Origin: an uncultured Pelagibacteraceae bacterium
GTDB taxonomy: Bacteria > Pseudomonadota > Alphaproteobacteria > Pelagibacterales > Pelagibacteraceae
NCBI GenBank assembly: GCA_902515985.1
Contig: CABXWY010000002.1
Coordinates: 27,448 to 91,447, forward strand
Length of the DNA stretch: 64,000 bases
Direction of reading: 5' to 3'
The translations under genes were made by a program, and so were the position numbers. The notes beneath the pieces are model-generated. The model made no database searches, was not told the origin of the DNA, and saw only the letters and a list, made by a program, of their open reading frames with translations. Shown here piece by piece: positions 31,803 through 39,428 of this stretch. Position 1 is the first letter of the stretch. Each line of letters begins with the position of its first letter.

Positions 31803-32399
31803 TTATTCATTAATAAATTTCTCCAGATTTTGAAATAAAGCATTTATATCATTATCATTACTTTTTATAATTGAGCTAAATTCTTCTTTCTGCGTTCTGG
31901 CTAAACTTAGGCCCTCAATTATTAAATCTCTAATTAAAGGTTTATCTGGATTTTTTGTGTAAATTCTCCAATCTATTTTAACCTCTGGTCTATCTTTTGT
32001 GGAAACGAGAATACTTGATACAATTGTATATTTATCATTTTTTTTCTCTTTTGAGGTAACATTTATTTTTGGATTTGAATACTCAGCTAAACGACTTGAA
32101 AAACTTTTCAAAAAATAATTTTCAAATAATACTGAGTATTTTTTTTTTTGATCTGATGTAATCTCTTTTCTATATTTGCCAAGTGTATAAAAGCCAATTC
32201 CCTTTATATCCACTGTATCTTTTGCCAGATCTTGCAGCTCTAAAATTTTTTCTTCTTTAGAAATATTTTTGCTTAAAGTTTGTGAGGCTCTATTGACTGT
32301 TGATTGAACAAAAACATCTGGCTCAATTGCATGAGATAGATTTGTTATGAATAAACAAAAAATTAATAAGAATAAAAAGTTTGAATTCTTGACTAGCAT
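31803..32399 (-). CDS. mlaC: MlaC-type periplasmic phospholipid-binding protein (Ttg2D family)
   Basis: This 198-residue protein has an N-terminal signal sequence (hydrophobic 8-20, likely cleavage after LSHA) and a mature domain with LQDLAKDTVDIKGIGFYTLGKYR and an NTF2-like fold pattern including VKIDWRIYTKNPDKPLIRDLIIEGLSLA. MlaC shuttles phospholipids between the outer-membrane MlaA complex and the inner-membrane MlaFEDB transporter. It lies 13 nt after mlaA on the same strand, which supports the assignment. The transporter genes mlaFED are not adjacent. Confidence 0.87.
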   Translation of the reverse strand: MLVKNSNFLFLLIFCLFITNLSHAIEPDVFVQSTVNRASQTLSKNISKEEKILELQDLAKDTVDIKGIGFYTLGKYRKEITSDQKKKYSVLFENYFLKSFSSRLAEYSNPKINVTSKEKKNDKYTIVSSILVSTKDRPEVKIDWRIYTKNPDKPLIRDLIIEGLSLARTQKEEFSSIIKSNDNDINALFQNLEKFINE

Positions 32400-32412
32400 T
32401 TAAATTTAGTAA

Positions 32413-33171
32413 TTAATTTGATTGAAGATCGTCCCAATCACTATCATCTTGAGTATCAATAATTTTATTTGAATTTAATATTTTTTGCTTTCTGTCTTGT
32501 AAATATAAGCTTCTAACAGAAGCATAAAAATCCATAGAATTTATTTCTAAATTATCAAATGCTTCTATATTTTTTGATCTAAAATTAATTCCATCTGTAC
32601 CTTTTGAAACATAATAGTCAGAGTCTTTAAAATATTGAGTATCGTTTTTTACAGTAACATTATACCAAGGATCTCCACCCAAAACACTTGTTAGTGTTCC
32701 AACGCTATCTCTTACAGTAGATGGACCAAGTATTGGCAAGATTAAATAGCATCCTTCACCAACGCCCCATTTACCAAGTGTCTGTCCATAATCTTCTTTA
32801 TTATAATTTTTAACTAAGCCCATTTGTTGCGCCACATCAAAAATACCAAAAATTCCAATTGTTGTATTAACAGAAAGTCTTGCGGTATTTATCCCAGCAG
32901 TTTTTAAATCACCTTGCAGAATGTTATTTGGAATTGTCACCAAATTAGATAAATTACTTAAGATATTACTTGTTCCCGTTCTAATAGGCATAGGTAATTT
33001 TCGATACCCTTTTGAAATGGGTTCAATTATAGCCTTATCCAAACCTTGATTGAATGCAAAAGTAGCTCTATTAAGACCTTCAAAACAGTCTTTTACATCT
33101 TCTGCACTTGACTTATTTGCGAATGATAAAATTAATAAAGTTGCAATAAAAATTTTTAAAAACTTATTCAT
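32413..33171 (-). CDS. mlaA: MlaA/VacJ-family outer-membrane lipid-asymmetry protein
   Basis: This 252-residue protein carries the VacJ family pattern: CFEGLNRATFAFNQGLDKAI, NILSNLSNLVTIPNNILQG, INTTIGIFG, and DYGQTLGKWGVGEGCYLILPILGPSTVRD with the DPWYNV segment. MlaA sits in the outer membrane with porins and removes mislocalised phospholipids. The N-terminus is a signal peptide ending near SSAED, but there is no lipobox; the only nearby cysteine (C28) is after the cleavage region in a non-lipobox context. The protein is therefore probably not a lipoprotein, unlike E. coli MlaA. It is coupled with mlaC. Confidence 0.9.
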   Translation of the reverse strand: MNKFLKIFIATLLILSFANKSSAEDVKDCFEGLNRATFAFNQGLDKAIIEPISKGYRKLPMPIRTGTSNILSNLSNLVTIPNNILQGDLKTAGINTARLSVNTTIGIFGIFDVAQQMGLVKNYNKEDYGQTLGKWGVGEGCYLILPILGPSTVRDSVGTLTSVLGGDPWYNVTVKNDTQYFKDSDYYVSKGTDGINFRSKNIEAFDNLEINSMDFYASVRSLYLQDRKQKILNSNKIIDTQDDSDWDDLQSN

Positions 33172-33236
33172 ATATATGCTTTATACAGAGATTCTATATA
33201 ATCTTAAACATAAAAAAAATTAAAAAAAGGGCATAT

Positions 33237-33956
33237 ATGCTTATAAATTTGTGTAAAATGTACTCACCAAATTTTGATGTCAGTAAAAGGAAAAAAAATA
33301 ATATCAAATTTATAATCTTACATTATACAGGCATGAAAAATGAAAAACATGCTTTAAACAGATTAACAAGTCTGAATTCTAAAGTAAGTTGTCATTACTT
33401 TATAACTTATTCTGGTAAAGTTTTAAATTTAGTTCCTGATTTATATGTATCTTGGCATGCTGGAGAATCAAGTTGGAAGAATAAAAAATTCCTCAATTCT
33501 AATTCAATAGGTATTGAAATTTCTAATCCTGGTCATGAAAATAAATATGAGTATTTTAAAACTAAACAAATTAAGTCATTATTTCTGTTAGTTTCATTTC
33601 TTAAAAAGAAGTATAAAATTAAGAATAGTAATATTTTAGGCCACTCAGATATAGCTCCAGATAGAAAAAAAGATCCTGGAGAAAAATTTCCTTGGAAATT
33701 AATGTATAAAAAAAAACTTAGTATTTGGCATAATAAAAAAGAGTCAACTCTCAAAAAGTTAAGGAATGTTAAATGTACCAAACACGAGGAGCTTAAATTT
33801 TTTAATAATTTAAAAAAAATTGGCTATAATGCAAAATATAGAATATATATGATTAAAGCTTTTCAAAGAAGATTTAGACAAAATTTAGTAAGTGGAAAAG
33901 TAGATAAAGAATGCTTATTAATAAGCTTTTCACTATTAAAAATAAATAAATATTGA
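33237..33956 (+). CDS. N-acetylmuramoyl-L-alanine amidase, amidase_2 (AmpD/AmiD) family
   Basis: This 239-residue protein is a zinc amidase that cleaves the bond between MurNAc and the peptide in peptidoglycan or recycled muropeptides. Zinc ligands fit H29 (IILHYTG), H136 (ILGHSDIAPDRKKDPG) and D146, with catalytic E94 in IGIEISNPG. No signal peptide is visible at either possible start (33237 or 33258), suggesting a cytoplasmic AmpD-like recycling role or non-classical export. The C-terminal 90 residues are basic and resemble a degenerate peptidoglycan-binding tail (IYMIKAFQRRFRQNL). Confidence 0.85.
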   Translation: MLINLCKMYSPNFDVSKRKKNNIKFIILHYTGMKNEKHALNRLTSLNSKVSCHYFITYSGKVLNLVPDLYVSWHAGESSWKNKKFLNSNSIGIEISNPGHENKYEYFKTKQIKSLFLLVSFLKKKYKIKNSNILGHSDIAPDRKKDPGEKFPWKLMYKKKLSIWHNKKESTLKKLRNVKCTKHEELKFFNNLKKIGYNAKYRIYMIKAFQRRFRQNLVSGKVDKECLLISFSLLKINKY

Positions 33957-33986
33957 AAATTTCTAAAATTATACTAAACATTATCT

Positions 33987-34346
33987 GCCAGATAAACGAC
34001 TTGTCACTTTGATTAATTTAATTAAAGAGGAAAGTCCGGGCTCTACAAAGACACGGTGCCAGGTAATTCCTGGCGGGGGAAACCCTAGGGATAGTGCCAC
34101 AGAAAATAAACCGCCTTAACGAGGCAAGGGTGAAAAGGTGTGGTAAGAGCACACCGGCTATATTGGTAACAATTAGCGCATGGAAAACCCCACCGAGAGC
34201 AAGACCAAGTAGAGATGACATTGTTTTAAAAACAAAAAACAGTCTTTGGTTAGTCATCAGGGTTGGTTGCTTGAGCTTAAAAGTGATTTTAAGCCTAGAT
34301 AAATGATAAGTTTAAATGACAAAACCCGGCTTATAGTTTATCTGGC
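33987..34346 (+). ncRNA. rnpB: RNase P RNA (bacterial type A)
   Basis: The catalytic RNA of RNase P, which matures tRNA 5' ends. P1 is formed by GCCAGATAAAC at 33987-33997 and GTTTATCTGGC at 34336-34346. Between them are the universally conserved GAGGAAAGTCCGGGCT (from about 34027), a GGGGGAAACCC segment, GAGGCAAGGGTGAAAAGGTG, AAGAGCACACCG, and the 3' block AATGATAAG...CAAAACCCGGCTTATAG. Apparent reading frames on both strands here are spurious. It lies between the amidase and mraZ. Confidence 0.96.
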
Positions 34347-34454
34347 TATATATCAAAAAATCCAATTTTTATTAAATAATTTTTTAATTTTAAAAATTTT
34401 GTAATTTAACTATCATAACTCCGCCAAAATAAGATATTGACGTCTAGGTTGAAA

Positions 34455-34479
34455 ACCCATATATTCCCATATATTCCCA
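34455..34479 (-). promoter_or_regulatory. triple MraZ-type operator upstream of mraZ
   Basis: On the minus strand the sequence reads TGGGA-ATATA-TGGGA-ATATA-TGGGT: three TGGGN boxes (34475-34479, 34465-34469, 34455-34459) with exact 5-nt spacers, i.e. 10-bp periodicity. This is the arrangement known for MraZ operators upstream of mraZ in E. coli, but here on the opposite strand. It ends 35 nt before the mraZ ATG, so it should mediate autoregulation of the division and cell-wall cluster. The promoter was not located with confidence. Confidence 0.75.
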
Positions 34480-34514
34480 TTAGGGAAATTAAAGGGAAAA
34501 AAGGTTTATGGGCT

Positions 34515-34973
34515 ATGTTTTTATCTACTTACGAAAACAAAATAGACAAAAAAGGAAGGGTGTCAGTGCCAGCATCTTTTAGATCATATCTTTCAAATTT
34601 AGGATATAATGGAGTAATTTGTTATCCATCATTTAATAATAATTCAATCGAGGCCTGGCCACAAAATAGAATTGAAAAAATTTCTAACAGTATAGATGCA
34701 CTTAATCCATTTGAAGAAAAAAAAGATTATTTTGCTACTTCAATACTTTCCGAAAGTATTAATTTACAATTTGATAGTGAAGGAAGAATTTCATTATCAC
34801 CTAAATTATTAAAACATGCAAAAATAAAGAATAAAATTTTATTTGTTGGGCAAGGTAAAACTTTTCAAATTTGGGAACCAACAATATTTGAAAAATTTAG
34901 GGTACAAGCTAAGCGAAAATCTAATATTAATAGAGCAAGCCTTAAATGGGAGCAAAAACTAAACAAAGAATAG
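34515..34973 (+). CDS. mraZ: transcriptional regulator MraZ
   Basis: This 152-residue protein has two AbrB/MraZ swapped-hairpin repeats, the first MFLSTYENKIDKKGRVSVPASFR at the N-terminus and the second around residues 75-100 with LQFDSEGRISLSPKLLKHA. MraZ forms ring-shaped oligomers, binds TGGGN repeats and represses its own cluster. The start is ATG 34515, which begins directly with the conserved MFLSTYENKID; a longer frame from 34437 adds unrelated residues and would include the operator. It is the first gene of the cluster and is followed by ftsZ after 10 nt. Confidence 0.93.
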   Translation: MFLSTYENKIDKKGRVSVPASFRSYLSNLGYNGVICYPSFNNNSIEAWPQNRIEKISNSIDALNPFEEKKDYFATSILSESINLQFDSEGRISLSPKLLKHAKIKNKILFVGQGKTFQIWEPTIFEKFRVQAKRKSNINRASLKWEQKLNKE

Positions 34974-34983
34974 AGGGGGATAA

Positions 34984-36420
34984 ATGACTATAAATTTTAG
35001 AGCACCAGACATTAAAGAACTCAAACCTAGAATTCTAGTATTAGGTGTAGGAGGAGCAGGTGGTAACGCAATAAATGAAATGATAGACGCTGGAGTTGAG
35101 GGTGTAGAATTTATTGCTGTAAATACAGATGCGCAAGATCTTAAAGCTAGTAAAGCTAAACAGAAAATTCAAATTGGTTTAAATTTAACTAAGGGACTTG
35201 GAGCCGGTGCTAAATTAGAAATCGGTCAGGCTGCTGCTGATGAGTCTTTAAACGAAATAATTGATTTGTTAAAAGGTGCCAATATGGTTTTTATCACTGC
35301 AGGCATGGGTGGTGGAACAGGCACTGGAGCTGCACATGTAATAGCTAGAGCTGCTAAAGAATTAAACATATTAACTGTGGGAGTAGTGACTCTTCCTTTT
35401 CTTTATGAAGCACCATCTAGAATGAGAAGAGGTCAACAAGGTCTAGAGGAATTAAGAAAGCATGTAGATACCATTATAGTAATTCCAAATCAAAATCTTT
35501 TCAAAATTGCTAACGAAAAAACAACTTTTAAAGAATCATTTAAATTATCTAATAATGTTTTAAGATATGGAGTTCAAAGTATAACAGATCTAATGGTTAA
35601 GGAAGGTCTTGTTAACTTAGATTTTGCTGATGTTGAAACTGTTATGAGCTCAATGGGTAAAGCTATGATGGGAACCGGAGAGGCTGATGGAGAAGGTAGA
35701 GCACATAAGGCAACTGAAATGGCTTTAAACAACCCCCTTATTGATGATTATTCACTCAAAGGTGCAAAAGGTCTTCTTATAAATATAACTGGTGGTGAAG
35801 ATTTAACTTTATTTGAGGTGGACGAAATAGTTAATAGAATAAGATCTGAGGTTGACCATATTGCTGAAATTATTATTGGATCAATAACTGACCCTTCTTT
35901 AGATGGTAAAGTAAGAGTTTCAATTGTTGCAACTGCTTTAGATGGGCAGCAACCAGAGTCAAAGTCTGTAATAAATATGGTTCATAGAATTCAGAACAGA
36001 AACCCAGGATATTCTGATTTTTCTACTATGGGTTCATCTCAATCTTTTAATTTTCAAAACAATATGTCAAATCATATTACTGAAGGGGCAACAGCACTTA
36101 AGTCTGAAACAGAGAACTTAAAGGAAAATATTGTTGAGCAAGAAATTGATCAAAGTATCAACATAAATTCCGATGTAGGGGCAGCAGAAAGTTTATTAAA
36201 TGAAAAAGATGACAGTTTAGTTTTAGAAAATGAGATTCATAAAGAACATAAAACTGAGACAAATGGATTAGAGAATTTTGGTATAGAGGAAGATGCTCCA
36301 GATTTATTTGAAAATACTTCTTACGAGGAAAATCCTGAACAAATGCAAAATAATCAGAATGATAACTCTGAAGAGGACGAATTCGAAATTCCAGCATTTT
36401 TAAGAAGACAAAAAAATTAA
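34984..36420 (+). CDS. ftsZ: cell division GTPase FtsZ
   Basis: This tubulin homologue polymerises into the Z-ring at midcell. The 478-residue protein has the N-terminal [14 protein letters not shown] loop, AVNTDAQ, the tubulin signature GGGTGTGA (about 110-117), the T7 loop region [12 protein letters not shown] and an acidic disordered linker of roughly 100 residues. It ends in the C-terminal peptide [14 protein letters not shown], which normally binds membrane tethers such as FtsA. An unusual feature is its position between mraZ and rsmH; ftsA and ftsQ, the usual neighbours, are not in this cluster. Confidence 0.97.
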   Translation: MTINFRAPDIKELKPRILVLGVGGAGGNAINEMIDAGVEGVEFIAVNTDAQDLKASKAKQKIQIGLNLTKGLGAGAKLEIGQAAADESLNEIIDLLKGANMVFITAGMGGGTGTGAAHVIARAAKELNILTVGVVTLPFLYEAPSRMRRGQQGLEELRKHVDTIIVIPNQNLFKIANEKTTFKESFKLSNNVLRYGVQSITDLMVKEGLVNLDFADVETVMSSMGKAMMGTGEADGEGRAHKATEMALNNPLIDDYSLKGAKGLLINITGGEDLTLFEVDEIVNRIRSEVDHIAEIIIGSITDPSLDGKVRVSIVATALDGQQPESKSVINMVHRIQNRNPGYSDFSTMGSSQSFNFQNNMSNHITEGATALKSETENLKENIVEQEIDQSININSDVGAAESLLNEKDDSLVLENEIHKEHKTETNGLENFGIEEDAPDLFENTSYEENPEQMQNNQNDNSEEDEFEIPAFLRRQKN

Positions 36421-36438
36421 TGGTCTTCGTAAAAATAG

Positions 36439-37446
36439 ATGAATGCCACCATTTTACCGAATAATGAAAACCATTACCCGGTATTGCTAAATGAAATTAT
36501 TAGCATTATTTCCCCTCAAAATGGTGGCACATTTATAGATTGTACCCTTGGTCAAGGTGGTTACTCAAAAGCATTTTTAAAATTTAACAATACGAAAGTT
36601 ATTGCAATAGATAGAGATTTTGACTGTAAAACTATCGCAAAAAAAATTGAGGAAGTACATAAGGAGAGGTTTTTATTTTTTCATAAAAAATTTAGCGATA
36701 TTGATAAAATTAAAATAGAAAATTCTAAGATCAAGGCGATTATATTTGATCTTGGATATTCTTACACACAAATAAAAGACCCAAATAAAGGATTAAGCTT
36801 TGAGAGCAAAGGCAATCTCAATATGAGGATGGGTTTAAATAATTTTTCAGCTAATGAAGTAATAAATAAGTTGAGTCAAAAAGATCTAGAACTTATATTT
36901 AAATATTTTGGCGAAGACAAGGATAGTAAAATTATTTCAAAAAAAATTGTTGAGCAAAGAGTAAAAAGTAATTTAAATACTGAACACCTTGTTCGTATTA
37001 TAAACTCTGTTAAAAAAAAAAATTATAAAATTCATAATGCTACTAAAATTTTTCAGGCAATTAGAATATTTGTTAATAAGGAAATAAGTGAATTAGTTTA
37101 TGGTCTTATTAATGCAACAAAAATTTTAGATATCGATGGTATTCTTTTAACAGTTTCTTTCCATTCTTTAGAGGATAAAATTATAAAATATTTCTTCAAA
37201 AGTTTGTCAGAAGAAAAAAAAATATCAAGATATTTCCCAGAAGAAAAAAATCATAACAAGTTATTCAAATTATTATCAAAAAGGCCAATAGTTCCAAGTC
37301 AAAAAGAAATAAGTGTGAACAAACCATCGAGATCTGCAAAATTAAGGTACGTAATAAAGAAAAAAAAAATATCTAATTTTGAGCATGATTTTTTAAAAAA
37401 ATTTTCAAAATTACTAGAAATTGAAAGTTTGTCCAATAAGTTATGA
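36439..37446 (+). CDS. rsmH: 16S rRNA (cytosine1402-N4)-methyltransferase RsmH
   Basis: This 335-residue methyltransferase modifies C1402 in the ribosomal decoding centre. The sequence has [13 protein letters not shown], motif [22 protein letters not shown], a central helical insertion domain, [15 protein letters not shown] and a C-terminal [14 protein letters not shown] block, all diagnostic for RsmH (MraW). It overlaps the ftsL-like start by 4 nt, in the usual rsmH-ftsL-ftsI order. Confidence 0.96.
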   Translation: MNATILPNNENHYPVLLNEIISIISPQNGGTFIDCTLGQGGYSKAFLKFNNTKVIAIDRDFDCKTIAKKIEEVHKERFLFFHKKFSDIDKIKIENSKIKAIIFDLGYSYTQIKDPNKGLSFESKGNLNMRMGLNNFSANEVINKLSQKDLELIFKYFGEDKDSKIISKKIVEQRVKSNLNTEHLVRIINSVKKKNYKIHNATKIFQAIRIFVNKEISELVYGLINATKILDIDGILLTVSFHSLEDKIIKYFFKSLSEEKKISRYFPEEKNHNKLFKLLSKRPIVPSQKEISVNKPSRSAKLRYVIKKKKISNFEHDFLKKFSKLLEIESLSNKL

Positions 37447-37745
37447 AAAATTTGAGTGTACTAGTTTGTTTAATTTTTTTAATTTCATCCACAGCTATTA
37501 TTAAAACCTCATCAAAAAAAATTGAGGAAGAAATATTCATTTTGAAAGAAAGCCTCAGTATATTGAAAGAGAAACATAATCTTATTTTATTTGAGCACTC
37601 TTATTTAAGTAATCCATCTAGACTTATTAAAATTATGAAAAATGATAAAAATGAAAGCTATATTCATTTGGAAATTTCAGATTTAAAAACTTTATCTGAA
37701 AGACAAGGATTACTTTTATTAAAAGATACTGTTAAAAATGATTAA
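37443..37745 (+). CDS. ftsL: FtsL-like division protein
   Basis: This is a 100-residue bitopic protein: a membrane helix at about 4-20 ([17 protein letters not shown]) followed by a periplasmic coiled coil (about 25-60, with [21 protein letters not shown]) and a [11 protein letters not shown] motif like that of FtsL/DivIC proteins. Sequence similarity in this family is always weak, so the call depends on topology and on position between rsmH and ftsI, with overlaps of 4 and 8 nt. FtsL links FtsB/FtsQ to FtsW-FtsI. Confidence 0.82.
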   Translation: MKNLSVLVCLIFLISSTAIIKTSSKKIEEEIFILKESLSILKEKHNLILFEHSYLSNPSRLIKIMKNDKNESYIHLEISDLKTLSERQGLLLLKDTVKND

Positions 37746-39423
37746 AAACAATGATAGAAAAATATACCTTGCAGAATTTGGAGATGAATTCTCATTTTCT
37801 AAAAAATTAAACAAAAAAAATATTTCATTCAATAGAGTAGCATTTATTTTTTTTCTTTTTATATTTATTTCTTTAATATTCTCAGTAAAAATATTTTATT
37901 ATGGTTCAGTTTCTGAAAAGCAATTGTCGCAAAAAAAAAATACTCAAAAAAACAATATTAGAGCAGATATAATTGATGTAGATGGTAATTTTTTAGCTAA
38001 AACTGTTTTAACAAAAAATGTAGGAATAAACCCCATACAAGAGAACGATAAAAAAAAACTATTTATTAAATTAAAGATTTTGTTTCCAGATTTAGATTTT
38101 GAATATTTTGATAGTAAATTTGAAAAAAGGAAATTTTTTTATATTAAAAAAAAATTATCACCTCAAAAATATGATGAAGTAAGACTTCTTGGAGAAAAAT
38201 CTATAGTTACTGAACAAAAAATAACAAGAATCTATCCACATAAAAATTTATTTAGCCATGTTTTAGGTCAAATTGATGATGAAAATAATGGAATTTCTGG
38301 TTTAGAAAAATCTTTAGACAATGATCTAAAAAAATTAAATAAAAAAGTACAATTAACTTTAGATACTAATATTCAGTTTTTAATAAGGAACGAGATGATA
38401 AAGTTTGAAAAAATTTTTAGATCTCAAGGCAGCGCATCTATTTTAATGAATATCAATAATGGAGAAATCCTTTCGTTAGTTTCATTACCAGACTTTAATA
38501 TAAATAAAAGAAATGATATCACTGATTTGAAATTTATTAATAGAATTACTAAAGGCGTTTATGAACTAGGTTCGATCTTTAAAACATTTACTTTAGCGGG
38601 GGCCCTAAATGAAAAGATAGTTCAAACAAATACAAATTTTGAGAATTTACCAAAATCAATTAAATGTGCGGGAAGAAAAATATCTGAATATGATATGGAT
38701 ATTCCTTCAACTCTTACAGCAGAACAAATTTTAATCAGATCTGGAAATATCGGCTCTGTTAGAATTGCCCAAAAAATGGGAATCGAAAAAACAAAAAATT
38801 TTTTAAATTCTTTAAATCTCTTAGATCCTATTAAATTTGATTTAGAGGAGATGGGCAAACCTTTAGCTTTTAAATGGGGAAAATGTAAACTAGCTACAGT
38901 TTCTTTTGGTCATGGAATATCAACAACCCCCTTACAAATTGCTACAGCCTATGCCATTATTTCTAATGGTGGATATAAAATAAAGCCAACTTTAATTAAA
39001 AAAGAAAAAAAATTAAAGGAGAATAAAATTTTACGTGAAGACGTTTCAGATAGTATAAATTCTATTTTAAGAAAAATTGTATCAACAAAAGAAGGTACAG
39101 CAAATTTAGCCAATATAGAGGGATATAACGTTGGTGGTAAAACAGGGACTGCGCAAAAGATAGAGAATGGAATTTATACTAAAAAAAAAATAAATACATT
39201 TGTATCAATTTTCCCTAGCGATAAACCTAAATATGTATTGTTAGTTTTATTAGACGAACCTAAAACAAACAGTGAATACGTTTATAATTACAGAGACGGT
39301 AGTGGAACAAAGTATAAAGGAACCCCATTTAATACTGCTGGATGGACCACTGTAGAGGTTGCAGGCAAAATAATAGAAAAAATTGGGCCTATTTTAGCCA
39401 CAAAATATGAGGACTTTTATTAA
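37738..39423 (+). CDS. ftsI: division-specific peptidoglycan transpeptidase FtsI (PBP3)
   Basis: This 561-residue class B penicillin-binding protein crosslinks septal peptidoglycan together with FtsW. A basic cytoplasmic tail precedes a membrane anchor at about 37-57; the dimerisation domain follows. The transpeptidase motifs are S279-x-x-K282 (GSIFKTF), S335-G-N337 and K468-T-G-T (GGKTGTAQ). The gene is AT-rich but full length and intact. Confidence 0.95.
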   Translation: MIKNNDRKIYLAEFGDEFSFSKKLNKKNISFNRVAFIFFLFIFISLIFSVKIFYYGSVSEKQLSQKKNTQKNNIRADIIDVDGNFLAKTVLTKNVGINPIQENDKKKLFIKLKILFPDLDFEYFDSKFEKRKFFYIKKKLSPQKYDEVRLLGEKSIVTEQKITRIYPHKNLFSHVLGQIDDENNGISGLEKSLDNDLKKLNKKVQLTLDTNIQFLIRNEMIKFEKIFRSQGSASILMNINNGEILSLVSLPDFNINKRNDITDLKFINRITKGVYELGSIFKTFTLAGALNEKIVQTNTNFENLPKSIKCAGRKISEYDMDIPSTLTAEQILIRSGNIGSVRIAQKMGIEKTKNFLNSLNLLDPIKFDLEEMGKPLAFKWGKCKLATVSFGHGISTTPLQIATAYAIISNGGYKIKPTLIKKEKKLKENKILREDVSDSINSILRKIVSTKEGTANLANIEGYNVGGKTGTAQKIENGIYTKKKINTFVSIFPSDKPKYVLLVLLDEPKTNSEYVYNYRDGSGTKYKGTPFNTAGWTTVEVAGKIIEKIGPILATKYEDFY

Positions 39424-39428
39424 TAGAA

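Noticed and set aside
31700..31830. tRNA-Ile2 as the attachment site of an integrated island
   Set aside because: No duplicate of the tRNA 3' end was found on either side, no integrase gene is present, and the accessory genes are on the 5' side of the tRNA, whereas integration normally leaves them on the 3' side.
34018..34306. Reading frames on both strands inside 34018-34306
   Set aside because: They lie within the RNase P RNA gene, whose conserved core and P1 stem are clear; the frames have no protein-family features.
34437..34514. N-terminal extension of MraZ
   Set aside because: The conserved MraZ sequence begins exactly at ATG 34515 and the extension would run through the operator repeats.
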